Origin: Kosakonia cowanii JCM 10956 = DSM 18146
Lineage (GTDB): Bacteria > Pseudomonadota > Gammaproteobacteria > Enterobacterales > Enterobacteriaceae
NCBI RefSeq assembly: GCF_001975225.1
Contig: NZ_CP019445.1
Coordinates: 1,426,001 to 1,490,000 of the forward strand
Length of the DNA stretch: 64,000 nt
Direction: 5' to 3'
The notes under the pieces are model-generated. The model saw only the letters and a program-made list of their open reading frames with translations, did not search any database and had not been told where the DNA came from. Positions within the stretch are counted from its first letter, which is position 1, and every line of letters starts with the position of its first letter. This document shows, one piece after another, positions 1 through 8,904 of the stretch. The position numbers and the translations under genes were made by a program.

Positions 1-187
1 GCATATACCTGTTTTAAAAAATATCGACTATTTTTTATAAATGTTATTTAAAGTTGATAAGATAAATCTTCACAAACCTATTTCGTGCTACTTTTTATAC
101 TCCGAAAGGATCATATTAATAAAAATCAAAAGCGCGATAAAAATGAAAACCTATCGATAAAAAATGAAATTATTTATTCGGCAACGC

Positions 188-213
188 TAAATAAAGGCCC
201 CCGGCGCGGGGGC
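188..213 (-). terminator. Rho-independent terminator of the pectinesterase gene
   Basis: A 7-bp GC stem (197-203 pairing with 207-213, 3-nt loop) lies just past the pectinesterase stop. Read on the minus strand it is followed by the T-rich run CTTTATTTAG. Confidence 0.75.
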
Positions 214-221
214 AACATCAC

Positions 222-1298
222 TTATTGCAGAAGGGTGCTCTCCCAGCCGTCGAAAATGGCTGCCACGTTATACTGCGCGGCGTCCGCCTCGCTGAGCTGA
301 TAGCGCTCACCGCCCTGCCCGGCGCCTGGCCCACGGTTATTGACCTCATAAAAACGGCTGTCCTGTGGGTAAAACCAAATTTTATCGCCGTGCTTATCTT
401 TGCCGGACATCTTGTCCCAGCCGTAGATATGGTCATCAATCTCGCTATTGATAATCGCCGCCAGGCCAATGGCGTTCGGGTCGGCATAGCGCCCGTCGCT
501 AAACTGGGTGGTCGGGTGCCACGGGCGGCCCAGCGCAAAGCTTTTCGCCGGTACGCCCGGCTCTTTGCTCAGCTTACTGTTGATAATAAACAGGCCAAAC
601 CGCTCCCCGGCCTGGGTGGCAGGCGCGGTGAGATAACCGTATGGCGGAGCGGTGTCATCACGGTTGCGGGCAATGATTTCGCAGCGATCGAACACCGCGA
701 TACCGGGGCCGAAGATAAAATCGACGTGGCCGCTGATGGCGCAGTCGGTGAAGTAGCTGCGGCTGCCCTGCTTGCTGTAAAAAGTGTCCTGATAACCCTC
801 AAGGCGAACGTGACGAAAGCGCGCTCTGTCTGCCCCGTCTGCCACCATCAGCGCCACCGCCTGGGTATCTTTCAGCTTCTTCGCATCGCCTTCCGGCAGC
901 GCGGCGTTGGCGGGGAAATCAAAAGTATTACGAATGGTGAGGTTCTCCAGCGTCACGCCGCTGGCGCGGATCTCTACCGTGCTGGTGCGCCCGGTGCCGA
1001 GCTTCTCTCCCTGCTCATCCAGCGCACCTGCGGGGGTATTGGCCTCAATCACCGTGCCTGCCGTCGATTCCCCAATCAGTGTGACGGGCTTTTCAATGAC
1101 CAGCCGCTCATGCCAGCGCCCCTCTTTAATCAGAATGCGCCACGGCGTGCCGCTCTGAGGCGCGGCGTCGAGCGCCTGGCCGATAGTGGAAAATTCACCA
1201 GCCTGCGGCGTCGGCGATACCACGGCGTTCCACTCGGCTGCCTGCGCGCTGGCGCTCAGGCAGATCAGCAGCAGTGCGGAGCAGTGCAGGGTTTTCAT
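222..1298 (-). CDS. pemA: Secreted pectinesterase (pectin methylesterase, CE8)
   Basis: Hydrolyses methyl esters of homogalacturonan, making pectin accessible to lyases. The 358-aa protein has an N-terminal signal peptide (about residues 1-20, ending SASAQA), so it should be exported. It has the right-handed beta-helix CE8 core with the family's active-site motifs: Gln146 in TQAVAL, Gln170-Asp171 in GYQDTFY, Asp193 in HVDFIFG and Arg258-Trp260 in LGRPWH. The C-terminal part closely resembles Dickeya PemA as I recall it (for example HIYGWDKMSGKDK). There is no lipobox, unlike E. coli YbhC. It is monocistronic with its own terminator, and no pectate lyase lies nearby. I see no convincing KdgR box upstream. 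Confidence 0.92.
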   Translation of the reverse strand: MKTLHCSALLLICLSASAQAAEWNAVVSPTPQAGEFSTIGQALDAAPQSGTPWRILIKEGRWHERLVIEKPVTLIGESTAGTVIEANTPAGALDEQGEKLGTGRTSTVEIRASGVTLENLTIRNTFDFPANAALPEGDAKKLKDTQAVALMVADGADRARFRHVRLEGYQDTFYSKQGSRSYFTDCAISGHVDFIFGPGIAVFDRCEIIARNRDDTAPPYGYLTAPATQAGERFGLFIINSKLSKEPGVPAKSFALGRPWHPTTQFSDGRYADPNAIGLAAIINSEIDDHIYGWDKMSGKDKHGDKIWFYPQDSRFYEVNNRGPGAGQGGERYQLSEADAAQYNVAAIFDGWESTLLQ

Positions 1299-1831
1299 TG
1301 TTCTCTCCTTGGTCGTTTTTTGGGCAAAGGCAGTTCATGCAGCAGGGCGCAGATCCGCCAGATATGACGCGTTGCCAGCGCTGCGCGCCGGTTCCATCGG
1401 GATCTGCTACTGGCAAATAGCGGCCTCTGTCCAAAGTCAGTAAGGAGAGTCGGCTTAACGGGCTGTAATGCTTTTATTTTTTTACGAGAGCATAGGCCAG
1501 TAAAAAGCCTTTGCGCATTTTAAAACGCTGTTTTGAGATCAAACTCAAACTTATGACGTCCATTACTCAAACGAGAATCAAAACTATTATCACGATAAAA
1601 AAGAGAAATTATTCCCGCTGACATAGGTTGTTTCTGAACGCAGCTATATATGGCAGCAGGTTGATTAATTGACTAAAAACGCCTTAAATCATAAGAAGCT
1701 ATTTTACCTGGCCTCAGGAGTGCTTTTCTGGCAACCTTTGCTTCCCTTTGAGTGGGTAAAAAATTAACATTGCCCGACGTGGTTTTAATATTTGAACGCG
1801 GACTCAACCTGCAACGGTAAGTAAAATAATC
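1299..1831. other. 533-bp non-coding gap
   Basis: The part next to the pectinesterase start carries its leader; a good ribosome site (AAGGAGAG) precedes the ATG on the minus strand. From about 1460 the sequence becomes AT-rich. I find no RNA gene, repeat or clear operator here. Confidence 0.5.
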
Positions 1832-2059
1832 ATGAAAAATAAAAAGATAGACACGATGGCCCGCGTCGCTATGCGCATCAGGGGCTTATCAGTAAAGGAA
1901 AAACGTCTTCGCTACCAGGATAAGATGTTTACCTTTAAATATGTTTCCGGACATTACGAAGTCTTTTTGGACGGTGAAAAAGTTGACACCTTCGCTACGG
2001 AAAACATCAACCAGGCGATTGCGGATTTTAAAGAAAAAAATAACAAAAACAGGCGCTGA
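1832..2059 (+). CDS. Small basic hypothetical protein (75 aa)
   Basis: Not recognised. The 75-aa product is rich in Lys and Arg. Its middle third reads like a small beta-rich fold (residues about 29-52, FTFKYVSGHYEVFLDGEKVD), followed by a predicted helix and a Lys/Asn-rich tail. There is no signal peptide or membrane segment. The ribosome site is weak (GGTAAG about 10 nt before the ATG) and the codons are more AT-rich than in flanking genes. The gene stands alone between pemA and iutA. It may be a real small cytoplasmic protein or a chance ORF; its orderly amino-acid pattern favours the former slightly. Confidence 0.45.
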   Translation: MKNKKIDTMARVAMRIRGLSVKEKRLRYQDKMFTFKYVSGHYEVFLDGEKVDTFATENINQAIADFKEKNNKNRR

Positions 2060-2259
2060 TAAACCTGCAAATACGCTTTTATGCCCCGCGTTTACTCCTG
2101 TAATTAAATCTTAGAGCACACATAATACCGGGCGACATTACCGTTCGCGCCGGTCTCTTCGCGCACGTCATTAATTCCTCAAAGAAACAACCTCTTAAAA
2201 TTAGTAGTTAAATCACAAGCTTAGGCATAATTTTTTTACACAAGTTGTTTACTTGGTAA

Positions 2260-2292
2260 CGATAATTCATATCATCTTGATAATTACTCTCA
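2260..2292 (+). promoter_or_regulatory. Tandem Fur boxes upstream of iutA
   Basis: Two matches to the 7-1-7 Fur motif TGATAATnATTATCA occur 18 bp apart: 2260-2274 (11 of 14) and 2278-2292 (12 of 14). They lie 70-100 bp before the iutA start, where the promoter should be, consistent with iron-repressed expression. Confidence 0.65.
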
Positions 2293-2361
2293 ACTTGAGA
2301 GCGGTGTTTACCCCGACCGGTTAAGGTCGTCTTCACCTGCATAATCAGGAACGTTATAAGA

Positions 2362-4551
2362 ATGAAAAATCGTTACCTTTGGGCTATTAACCCCTGTTTG
2401 TTGATGATGTTATCCGCGCAGGCCGCGGCACAAGACGCAAAAGAGGAGACGCTGGTGGTGGCCGCCAGCCGTGCCAATCACAGCGTCGCCGATATGGCGC
2501 AAACCACCTGGGTCATTGAGCAGGCTGAAATTGAGCAGCAGGTTCAGGGTGGTAAAGAGTTAAAAGAGGTGCTGGCGCAGCTTATTCCGGGAATGGATGT
2601 CAGCAGCCAGGGGCGCACCAACTACGGCATGAATATGCGCGGGCGCTCAATGATGGTGATGGTCGACGGCGTGCGTCTCAACTCATCGCGCACCGACAGC
2701 CGCCAGCTCGACTCTATCGATCCCTTTAATATCGCGCGCATTGAGATTATCTCCGGCGCGACCTCGCTCTATGGCGGCGGCAGCACCGGCGGCCTGATCA
2801 ATATCGTCACTAAAAAGGGGCAGCCGGAGACGGAAGTCGAGTTCCAGACCGGTACCAAAAGCGGTTTTAACAGCCATAACGATCATGATGACAACGTTGC
2901 GGCCTCGGTGAGTGGCGGTAATGATAAGGCCTCCGGGCGGCTGTCGGTTGCTTATCAGCGCTACGGCGGCTGGTATGATGGCAAAGGCGATGAGGTACTC
3001 ATTGATAACACCCAGACCGGCCTGCAATACTCTGACCGGCTGGACGTGATGGGCACCGGCACGCTCAATATCGACGAGCACCAGCAACTGCAACTTACCA
3101 CTCAGTACTTTAAGAGCGAGTCTGACGGGAAACATGGCCTCTTCTTAGGCGAAAACTTCTCGGCAGTCACCGGCTCCGCTACGGCCTACAACAAAGGCAA
3201 CCTTGATGCCGACCGTATCCCGGGCACCGAGCGCCACCTGATCAATCTGCAATACTCGAACACCGATTTCTGGGGCCAGGATGTGGTAGCGCAGATCTAC
3301 TACCGCGATGAGAGCCTGGCGTTTTACCCCTTCCCAACCCTCTCAAGCGGCCGGGTCACCAGCATTGGTGCTTCGCAGCAGAAGACCGACTTTTATGGCG
3401 GCAAGTTGACCATCAACAGCAAACCGGTTGATGCCCTGACGCTGACCTGGGGGATCGATGCTGAACATGAAACCTTCGACGCCAACCAGCAGTTCTTCAA
3501 TCTGAACAGCGCCGCCGCCAGCGGAGGCATGCAGCTCGATAAAACCTTTAAGGTTGAGCGCTATCCGGGCTACAGCATCACCAATATCGCGCCGTTCCTG
3601 CAAAGCAGCTACGACATTGACGCCATCACCCTGAGCGGCGGCGTGCGTTACCAGTACATGGAAAACCGCATCGACGATTTTGTCGGTTATTCCCAGCAGC
3701 AGGCGATTGCCAGTGGTAAAGCGACCTCAGCGGACGCCGTGCCAGGCGGGAAAACGGATTACAACAATCTGCTGTTTAACGCCGGAATCCTCGGTCATCT
3801 GAGCGACCGCCAGCAGCTGTGGTTCAACTTCTCGCAGGGTTTTGAGATCCCTGACCCTGCTAAGTATTACGGCGCGGGCACCTATCAGTTAGTTGATGGT
3901 CACTACCGTCTGCTGAACAGCGTCAACATGAACGAGTTGAAGCTGGATGGCGTAAAAGTTAACGCCTACGAACTGGGCTGGCGCTACACCGGCGACAACC
4001 TGCGCACGCAGATTGCAGGCTACTATTCACTCTCTGATAAGACTATCAAGATCAACAAGAGCGACATGTCTATCGTTGTTGATGAGGGTAAGCGCCGCAT
4101 TTATGGCGTCGAGGGTCAGGTGGATTACTTCTTTACCGACAGCGAGTGGAGCACCGGTGCCAACTTCAACGCCATCAAATCCGAGACGCAGGCGAACGGT
4201 AAGTGGGAGAAACTAAGCATCGACAGCGCCAGCCCGTCGAAAGTGAGCGCGTGGATCAACTGGGCGCCGGGCGACTGGACACTGCGCCTGCAGAGCACGC
4301 AGAGTTTCGACCTCTCCGATGCCGACGGTAAGCGCATCGATGGCTATAACACGATTGATATGCTTGGCAGTTATGCCCTGCCGGTGGGCAAAGTGAGCTT
4401 TAGTGTGGAAAACCTGCTGGATGAGGAGTACACCACCACCTGGGGCCAGCGTGCACCGGGATTATATAGCCCAACCTATGGCGCGCCGGGGTTATATACC
4501 TACAAAGGACGTGGTCGGACATTCGGCGTAAATTATTCGGTTCTCTTCTGA
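2362..4551 (+). CDS. iutA: TonB-dependent ferric aerobactin receptor IutA
   Basis: Outer-membrane receptor that imports ferric aerobactin with energy from TonB-ExbB-ExbD. The 729-aa product starts with a signal peptide (about 1-23, ending AQAAAQ), followed by a TonB-box-like ETLVVAA. The plug domain spans about 40-150 and carries MDVSSQGRTNYGMNMRGR and GATSLYGGGSTGGLINIVTK. A 22-strand barrel ends in VNYSVLF, with the terminal Phe needed for barrel insertion. Identity to E. coli plasmid IutA is high along the whole length as I recall it. No iucABCD biosynthesis genes are adjacent, so here it probably scavenges aerobactin made by others, unless the biosynthesis genes lie elsewhere. Regulation by Fur is supported by the two boxes upstream. 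Confidence 0.9.
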   Translation: MKNRYLWAINPCLLMMLSAQAAAQDAKEETLVVAASRANHSVADMAQTTWVIEQAEIEQQVQGGKELKEVLAQLIPGMDVSSQGRTNYGMNMRGRSMMVMVDGVRLNSSRTDSRQLDSIDPFNIARIEIISGATSLYGGGSTGGLINIVTKKGQPETEVEFQTGTKSGFNSHNDHDDNVAASVSGGNDKASGRLSVAYQRYGGWYDGKGDEVLIDNTQTGLQYSDRLDVMGTGTLNIDEHQQLQLTTQYFKSESDGKHGLFLGENFSAVTGSATAYNKGNLDADRIPGTERHLINLQYSNTDFWGQDVVAQIYYRDESLAFYPFPTLSSGRVTSIGASQQKTDFYGGKLTINSKPVDALTLTWGIDAEHETFDANQQFFNLNSAAASGGMQLDKTFKVERYPGYSITNIAPFLQSSYDIDAITLSGGVRYQYMENRIDDFVGYSQQQAIASGKATSADAVPGGKTDYNNLLFNAGILGHLSDRQQLWFNFSQGFEIPDPAKYYGAGTYQLVDGHYRLLNSVNMNELKLDGVKVNAYELGWRYTGDNLRTQIAGYYSLSDKTIKINKSDMSIVVDEGKRRIYGVEGQVDYFFTDSEWSTGANFNAIKSETQANGKWEKLSIDSASPSKVSAWINWAPGDWTLRLQSTQSFDLSDADGKRIDGYNTIDMLGSYALPVGKVSFSVENLLDEEYTTTWGQRAPGLYSPTYGAPGLYTYKGRGRTFGVNYSVLF

Positions 4552-4556
4552 TATCT

Positions 4557-4583
4557 ACTGCCGCCTGGAAAACAGGCGGCAGT
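4557..4583 (+). terminator. iutA terminator hairpin
   Basis: Perfect 11-bp inverted repeat (4557-4567 with 4573-4583, loop GAAAA) directly after the iutA stop. The trailing sequence is only moderately T-rich. Confidence 0.7.
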
Positions 4584-4716
4584 AATTCTCAGCCGAATGC
4601 CTGCTTATAATCAATCTTGCTTGCCTTACCTTAAGCCAAATAGAATAATTTTTTTTGAGTTATTTCTTAATTAACTCACTGAGAATATAAAATATATTAA
4701 CTAAAACGGCGAAGCG

Positions 4717-5187
4717 TTATTGCATATCCGTCGGGGTAGATTCGCCGGGTGCAATCTGCTGCGCCTGTTTTATTTTGCTCTGCTGGGCCGTTTTGTTAAG
4801 TGCCTCAAGCTCCTGGGCACGCGCTAGCTGCTCCTGCGTCACTTTTCTCCCGGTAAAGGCATCAACCATTTCGGTTCGCCCATCGGGATATTTCACTACG
4901 GTTACCAGTCGCCCGCCGAATTGGGGAATGCCGGACATCTCAAGGGCATAATCAATCTCTTGATTTTCCACTCGTTTCTTTTGACGCACCGGCTCTTCGG
5001 CTTTTACCTCTTTACTCTCTTTATGGCTCTCCGCTTTGCTGGAAAGGGTCACTTTTATGCTCTCATCCTGATAGGTATGAGCCTCTTTGACACTCTCTGT
5101 AGAGGTGGTCATCGCCGCTTTATGGGTGGCGTGCTCATGTGTGTTGGCAAGCGGAGGGCTTGCCTGAATAGCCTGAATTTCCTGCAT
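4717..5187 (-). CDS. Hypothetical charged protein, 156 aa
   Basis: Not recognised. The start is supported by GGAGA eight bases before the ATG on the minus strand. Residues about 1-70 are low-complexity (Ala/Thr/Ser, then Glu/Lys-rich) and probably disordered. Residues about 80-120 look folded, with the motif PQFGGRLVTVVKYPDGRTEM and then DAFTGRKVT. The rest is Gln/Ala-rich helix. There is no signal peptide and no membrane segment. The neighbours (iutA, yghU) point the other way, so it is a single-gene unit with AT-rich flanks. A competing plus-strand frame at 4921-5205 is less plausible because it lacks a ribosome site. Confidence 0.7.
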   Translation of the reverse strand: MQEIQAIQASPPLANTHEHATHKAAMTTSTESVKEAHTYQDESIKVTLSSKAESHKESKEVKAEEPVRQKKRVENQEIDYALEMSGIPQFGGRLVTVVKYPDGRTEMVDAFTGRKVTQEQLARAQELEALNKTAQQSKIKQAQQIAPGESTPTDMQ

Positions 5188-5584
5188 AATTCTCTCCGCG
5201 TGTAGTTAACAGATAATTAGCTGATGACTCTTCCAGGATGAGTCGAAAAAAATATCCCTATAACGTTTATCGTCAGCCTGAGAAAACAAATTAATAAGAA
5301 ATAATGGTAACAGTAGCTTAATTATAGACATTTTAAAAATAAGAAAAGACTTATTTAATACAATAAGAATTTTACTTAAAGAGACGAAATAATAATGAAT
5401 CGATTTTAAGTCAGTGCATTTAAATAAAACTTTTGCAGACAACCAGTGAAAGATAGCGCGGCCGATAACCACAATAATGGCCACTCTTTTCCGCCCGGAT
5501 TGTGGTGTATCCTCGCGAAAGGCGACTGCTACACTGCAAGGCATGTAGCCCGACAACATCAAACATCACAGAGAGGGAAACGCT
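5188..5584. other. 397-bp AT-rich gap
   Basis: Contains the leader of the 156-aa gene (minus strand) and the promoter region of yghU (plus strand). A minus-strand frame covering 5206-5331 encodes a short signal-peptide-like stretch (MSIIKLLLPLFLINLFS) but has no ribosome site, so it is not called. Confidence 0.5.
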
Positions 5585-6448
5585 ATGTCAGACAACTATC
5601 AACCCCCGAAGGTGTGGACATGGGATCAATCCGGCGGCGGCGCGTTTGCCAATATCAACCGCCCGGTTTCCGGTGCCACCCATGAAAAGGCGCTGCCGAC
5701 GGGCAAACATCCGTTGCAGCTCTACTCCCTCGGTACGCCGAACGGCCAGAAAGTGACGATTATGCTCGAAGAGCTGCTGGCGAAAGGCGTCTCTGAAGCG
5801 GAGTATGACGCGTGGCTGATCCGCATCGGTGAAGGGGATCAATTCTCCAGCGGTTTCGTCGAGGTGAACCCGAACTCGAAAATCCCGGCGCTGCGCGACC
5901 ACAGCACCACCCCGCCGACCCGCGTGTTTGAGTCGGGCAATATCCTGCTCTATCTGGCAGAGAAGTTTGGTCATTTTCTGCCGCGCGATCTCGCCGCGCG
6001 CACCGAAACGCTGAACTGGCTCTTTTGGTTGCAGGGCTCCGCGCCGTTCCTCGGCGGCGGCTTTGGTCACTTCTATAGCTATGCGCCGGTGAAGATCGAA
6101 TACGCTATCAACCGCTTCACCATGGAGGCCAAGCGCCAGCTCGACGTGCTGGATAAGCAGCTGGCGGAACATCAATTTGTCGCAGGCGATGAGTACACCA
6201 TTGCCGATATGGCGATCTGGCCATGGTACGGCAACGTGGTGCTGGGCAATGTCTATGATGCGGCGGAGTTCCTTGACGCGGGCAGCTACAAAAACGTCCA
6301 GCGCTGGGCGAAAGCGATCGCTGAACGCCCGGCAGTGAAGCGCGGCCGCATGGTTAACCGCACCTTCGGCCCGGCGAATGAGCAGTTGCATGAGCGCCAC
6401 GACGCCAGCGACTTTGATACGCAAACCGAAGATAAACGCGGCGCGTAA
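5585..6448 (+). CDS. yghU: Glutathione S-transferase family disulfide-bond oxidoreductase YghU
   Basis: Nu-class GST homologue. The E. coli protein binds two glutathiones per active site and has disulfide reductase activity rather than classical transferase activity. The product is 287 aa (E. coli 288). A YghU-specific N-terminal extension (about 1-45, with WTWDQSGGGAFANINRP) precedes the thioredoxin-like domain, which carries NPNSKIPAL and the glutathione-binding ESGNILLYLAEK. An all-alpha C-terminal domain (about 140-260) follows. A GAGAGGGAAA ribosome site precedes the ATG. The stop is 4 nt from the start of the downstream regulator, so the two are probably co-transcribed. Confidence 0.93.
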   Translation: MSDNYQPPKVWTWDQSGGGAFANINRPVSGATHEKALPTGKHPLQLYSLGTPNGQKVTIMLEELLAKGVSEAEYDAWLIRIGEGDQFSSGFVEVNPNSKIPALRDHSTTPPTRVFESGNILLYLAEKFGHFLPRDLAARTETLNWLFWLQGSAPFLGGGFGHFYSYAPVKIEYAINRFTMEAKRQLDVLDKQLAEHQFVAGDEYTIADMAIWPWYGNVVLGNVYDAAEFLDAGSYKNVQRWAKAIAERPAVKRGRMVNRTFGPANEQLHERHDASDFDTQTEDKRGA

Positions 6449-6452
6449 GGGA

Positions 6453-7154
6453 ATGATAAAGACGGCACGCCAGCAGGCAATTGTGCAGCTTCTGAAGAGC
6501 CAGCAGTCGGTCACTACCGCCGCGCTCGCCGCTGAGCTTGCCGTCAGCGTGGAGACCATTCGCCGCGATCTCAACGCCCTGCAGATGCAGGGCAAAATCA
6601 TTCGCCGACACGGTCGCGCACGCACGCTGGCGGACGGCAGCGAACCCTTTCGTGCTCGCTTAAAAAGCCACTATGCGGATAAAGCCGATATCGCCCGTCA
6701 TGCGCTGAACTGGGTGGAAGCTGGCATGACACTGGCACTGGATGCCAGCTCAACCTGCTTTCACCTGGCGCGACAACTTCCGGATATTCCGCTGACGGTG
6801 TTTACCAACAGTTTGCCGGTATGCGAAGTGATGGCCCGTCGCCAGCACAGCGAGCTTATCTGCTCCGGCGGTCGGCTGGCACGCGGTGAGCGCTGCTACG
6901 TCAATCCGGCGCTCGCCAGCCTGCTTAAATCGCTGGAGATCGATCTGTTTATCTTTTCCTGCGAGGGGATTGATGGCAACGGTGAGATGTGGGATTCCAC
7001 ACGCCATAACGCGGCGTTTAAATCGGCACTGCTGCGCCGGGCGCAGCAGTCGCTGTTACTGATTGATAAGAGTAAGTTTTACCGTGCCAGCGAAGCCAGC
7101 ATCGGTAACCTTTCCCAGGTGACGCAGATGATCACCGACGCGCCCCATCCCTGA
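6453..7154 (+). CDS. DeoR-family regulator, FucR-like
   Basis: Transcriptional regulator of about 233 aa, very like E. coli FucR, the L-fucose operon activator. It has an N-terminal DeoR helix-turn-helix (about 5-55, VSVETIRRDLNALQMQGKIIRRHG) and a sugar-phosphate-binding DeoR sensor domain (KADIARHALNWVEAGMTLALDASST; SLEIDLFIFSCEGID). No fucose genes are in the window, so its target is unknown. The start at 6453 aligns with FucR. The purine stretch AAGGGA abuts the ATG with almost no spacer, which suggests translation by coupling to yghU (4-nt gap). A longer upstream start inside yghU is possible but unlikely. It could be a paralogue of FucR acting on another sugar phosphate. Confidence 0.82.
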   Translation: MIKTARQQAIVQLLKSQQSVTTAALAAELAVSVETIRRDLNALQMQGKIIRRHGRARTLADGSEPFRARLKSHYADKADIARHALNWVEAGMTLALDASSTCFHLARQLPDIPLTVFTNSLPVCEVMARRQHSELICSGGRLARGERCYVNPALASLLKSLEIDLFIFSCEGIDGNGEMWDSTRHNAAFKSALLRRAQQSLLLIDKSKFYRASEASIGNLSQVTQMITDAPHP

Positions 7155-7171
7155 GGCGCGCTGTTACAGGA

Positions 7172-8821
7172 TTAGAACGCGACCCACTCATCGGACGATG
7201 CGCCGGGTTTGCGGGCAGTTCCACGGCTCATATCGGGTTTCACCAGTTTGGCAGCGGTGGGTTTATGCTCCTCTTCACGGGTCAAACGGAACTGCTGCAC
7301 GGAACGCTGCAACTCTTCGGTCTGACGCTCCAGCGCAGCGGCGGCAGCCGATACCTGCTCAACCAGCGAGGCGTTCTGCTGGGTAACGTTATCCATCTGC
7401 GTGATGGCAACGCCCACCTGCGAGATCCCTTTGCTCTGCTCGGCAGAGGCGGCGGCAATCTCTTTCATAATGGTGGTCACTTCACGCACGGCGCGCAGAA
7501 TGCCTTCCATCGTGGTACCGGTGTCGTTAACCAGCTTCGCCCCTTTCTCAACGCGCGAGACGGAGTCGGCAATCAGGGTTTCGATCTCTTTTGCCGCGCC
7601 CGCACTGCGGCTGGCGAGATTACGCACTTCGCCAGCCACCACCGCAAAACCACGGCCCTGTTCACCGGCACGTGCCGCTTCTACCGCCGCGTTAAGGGCG
7701 AGAATATTGGTCTGGAAAGCGATGCTGTTAATCACGGTGGTGATTTCGGCAATCTTCTTCGAACTGCCGGAGATACCATCCATCGTGCTGATCACCTCTT
7801 TCACCAGCGCGCCGCCTTTGCTGGCGGTGACCGAGGCGACTTCCGCCAGCTCGCTCGCCTGGCTGGCGTTATCGGCGTTCAGTTTCACCGTGGCGGTCAA
7901 CTCTTCCATACTGGCGGCGGTCTCTTCCAGCGCGGCGGCCTGCTCTTCGGTACGCGAGGAGAGGTCGTTATTGCCGGTGGAGATCTCGGTCGCGCCACGC
8001 CAGATGTTTTCACTGCCGTGGCGGATACTGCTTACCGCTTCGCGCAGGCTATCCTGCATCGCTAACAGCAGTGGGATCACCTGGCCTACGCAGTTGCGCC
8101 CCATATCTTCCAGCGGCTGGCTGAGATCGCCCTGCGCCATCAGTTTGAAGTGCGCGCGAATACGGTTCAGCGGTTTGACCAGCATGGTCACCAGGTAGCG
8201 ATCCGTAAACAGCAGGATCAGCAGGCCCAGTACCATCGCAACGATGATTGCTGCGCGGGTGGTGCTGGTCTGGTGATCGACCATAACGCGGGTCTCATCC
8301 AGCATTACGCCAGCGGCTTTATTGAAGCTCTCGGTCGCGACGCCAAAGTTGCGGCTCAGACCAGGCGTAACGTTATTGGCCTGCGCACGGTAGGCTTCCG
8401 GTGAGCCCTGCTGCGCCAGCTGCATCTGCGGGTTGATGCCCTGCTCCAGTAGCGCCTGCCAGCCAGCGATCACCTGTTCGGAGACTTTCGGATCCATCGG
8501 CCCTGGCGAAACGGCTTTGAAGTCGGCAAGGCGTTTTGCCATGTTATCCAGCGCCTGCTGCGCGGGTGCCATGTCTGGCGTTGCCCCCGCCGCTTTGGCC
8601 TCCATCACGCGGCTGAGCCGTGTCACAAAGCGAAAGTATTGATCATTGCCCTGGCTCAGAAGCGTCATTTGCGTCACCAACTGGCGGTCGACTTCATTAC
8701 CGTCGGCAACTTTTGACAAAGAAGAAACGCTATACAGACCGACGCCAGACCACAGCACGCTGAAGATCCCGAGGATCACAAGCAACACGGCGCGTATAGT
8801 GAAGTTACGAAGCATATTCAT
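7172..8821 (-). CDS. Methyl-accepting chemotaxis protein (Tsr/Tar type)
   Basis: Inner-membrane chemoreceptor of 549 aa. Order: TM1 (about 9-29), periplasmic four-helix ligand domain (30-188), TM2 (189-209), HAMP (about 210-262), then the methylated signalling helices. The hairpin tip has the conserved [20 protein letters not shown]. It ends in EWVAF, matching the xWxxF pentapeptide that tethers CheR and CheB, so it should be a high-abundance-type receptor. Arg-rich [10 protein letters not shown] in helix 1 resembles the amino-acid-binding arginines of Tsr/Tar, but the ligand cannot be read. The start at 8821 is chosen because AAGGA lies 8 nt upstream and the longer frame to 8887 would run into the sigma-28 promoter. 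Confidence 0.92.
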   Translation of the reverse strand: MNMLRNFTIRAVLLVILGIFSVLWSGVGLYSVSSLSKVADGNEVDRQLVTQMTLLSQGNDQYFRFVTRLSRVMEAKAAGATPDMAPAQQALDNMAKRLADFKAVSPGPMDPKVSEQVIAGWQALLEQGINPQMQLAQQGSPEAYRAQANNVTPGLSRNFGVATESFNKAAGVMLDETRVMVDHQTSTTRAAIIVAMVLGLLILLFTDRYLVTMLVKPLNRIRAHFKLMAQGDLSQPLEDMGRNCVGQVIPLLLAMQDSLREAVSSIRHGSENIWRGATEISTGNNDLSSRTEEQAAALEETAASMEELTATVKLNADNASQASELAEVASVTASKGGALVKEVISTMDGISGSSKKIAEITTVINSIAFQTNILALNAAVEAARAGEQGRGFAVVAGEVRNLASRSAGAAKEIETLIADSVSRVEKGAKLVNDTGTTMEGILRAVREVTTIMKEIAAASAEQSKGISQVGVAITQMDNVTQQNASLVEQVSAAAAALERQTEELQRSVQQFRLTREEEHKPTAAKLVKPDMSRGTARKPGASSDEWVAF

Positions 8822-8877
8822 AATTTTAATCCTTGCGGTGAAGGTAGACCCTCGCCTGCGGGCGAGAGTTATCACTT

Positions 8878-8904
8878 TTATCGGCACGCGTTTGGGAAGT
8901 TGTA
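8878..8904 (-). promoter_or_regulatory. Sigma-28 (FliA) promoter for the chemoreceptor
   Basis: On the minus strand, an exact -10 GCCGATAA (8878-8885) sits 11 nt from TACAACTT (8897-8904), a 5-of-8 match to TAAAGTTT. It lies 57 bp before the chosen start. This ties the receptor to the flagellar class 3 regulon. Confidence 0.8.

Noticed and set aside
225..1367. 380-aa frame antisense to the pectinesterase
   Set aside because: Shadow frame; the minus strand has signal peptide and all CE8 motifs.
5206..5562. 118-aa frame with a hydrophobic stretch
   Set aside because: No ribosome site at either ATG, and very AT-rich; the hydrophobic part may be chance.
8822..8887. 22-codon N-terminal extension of the chemoreceptor
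   Set aside because: It overlaps the sigma-28 -10 element and would place the start before the transcript begins.
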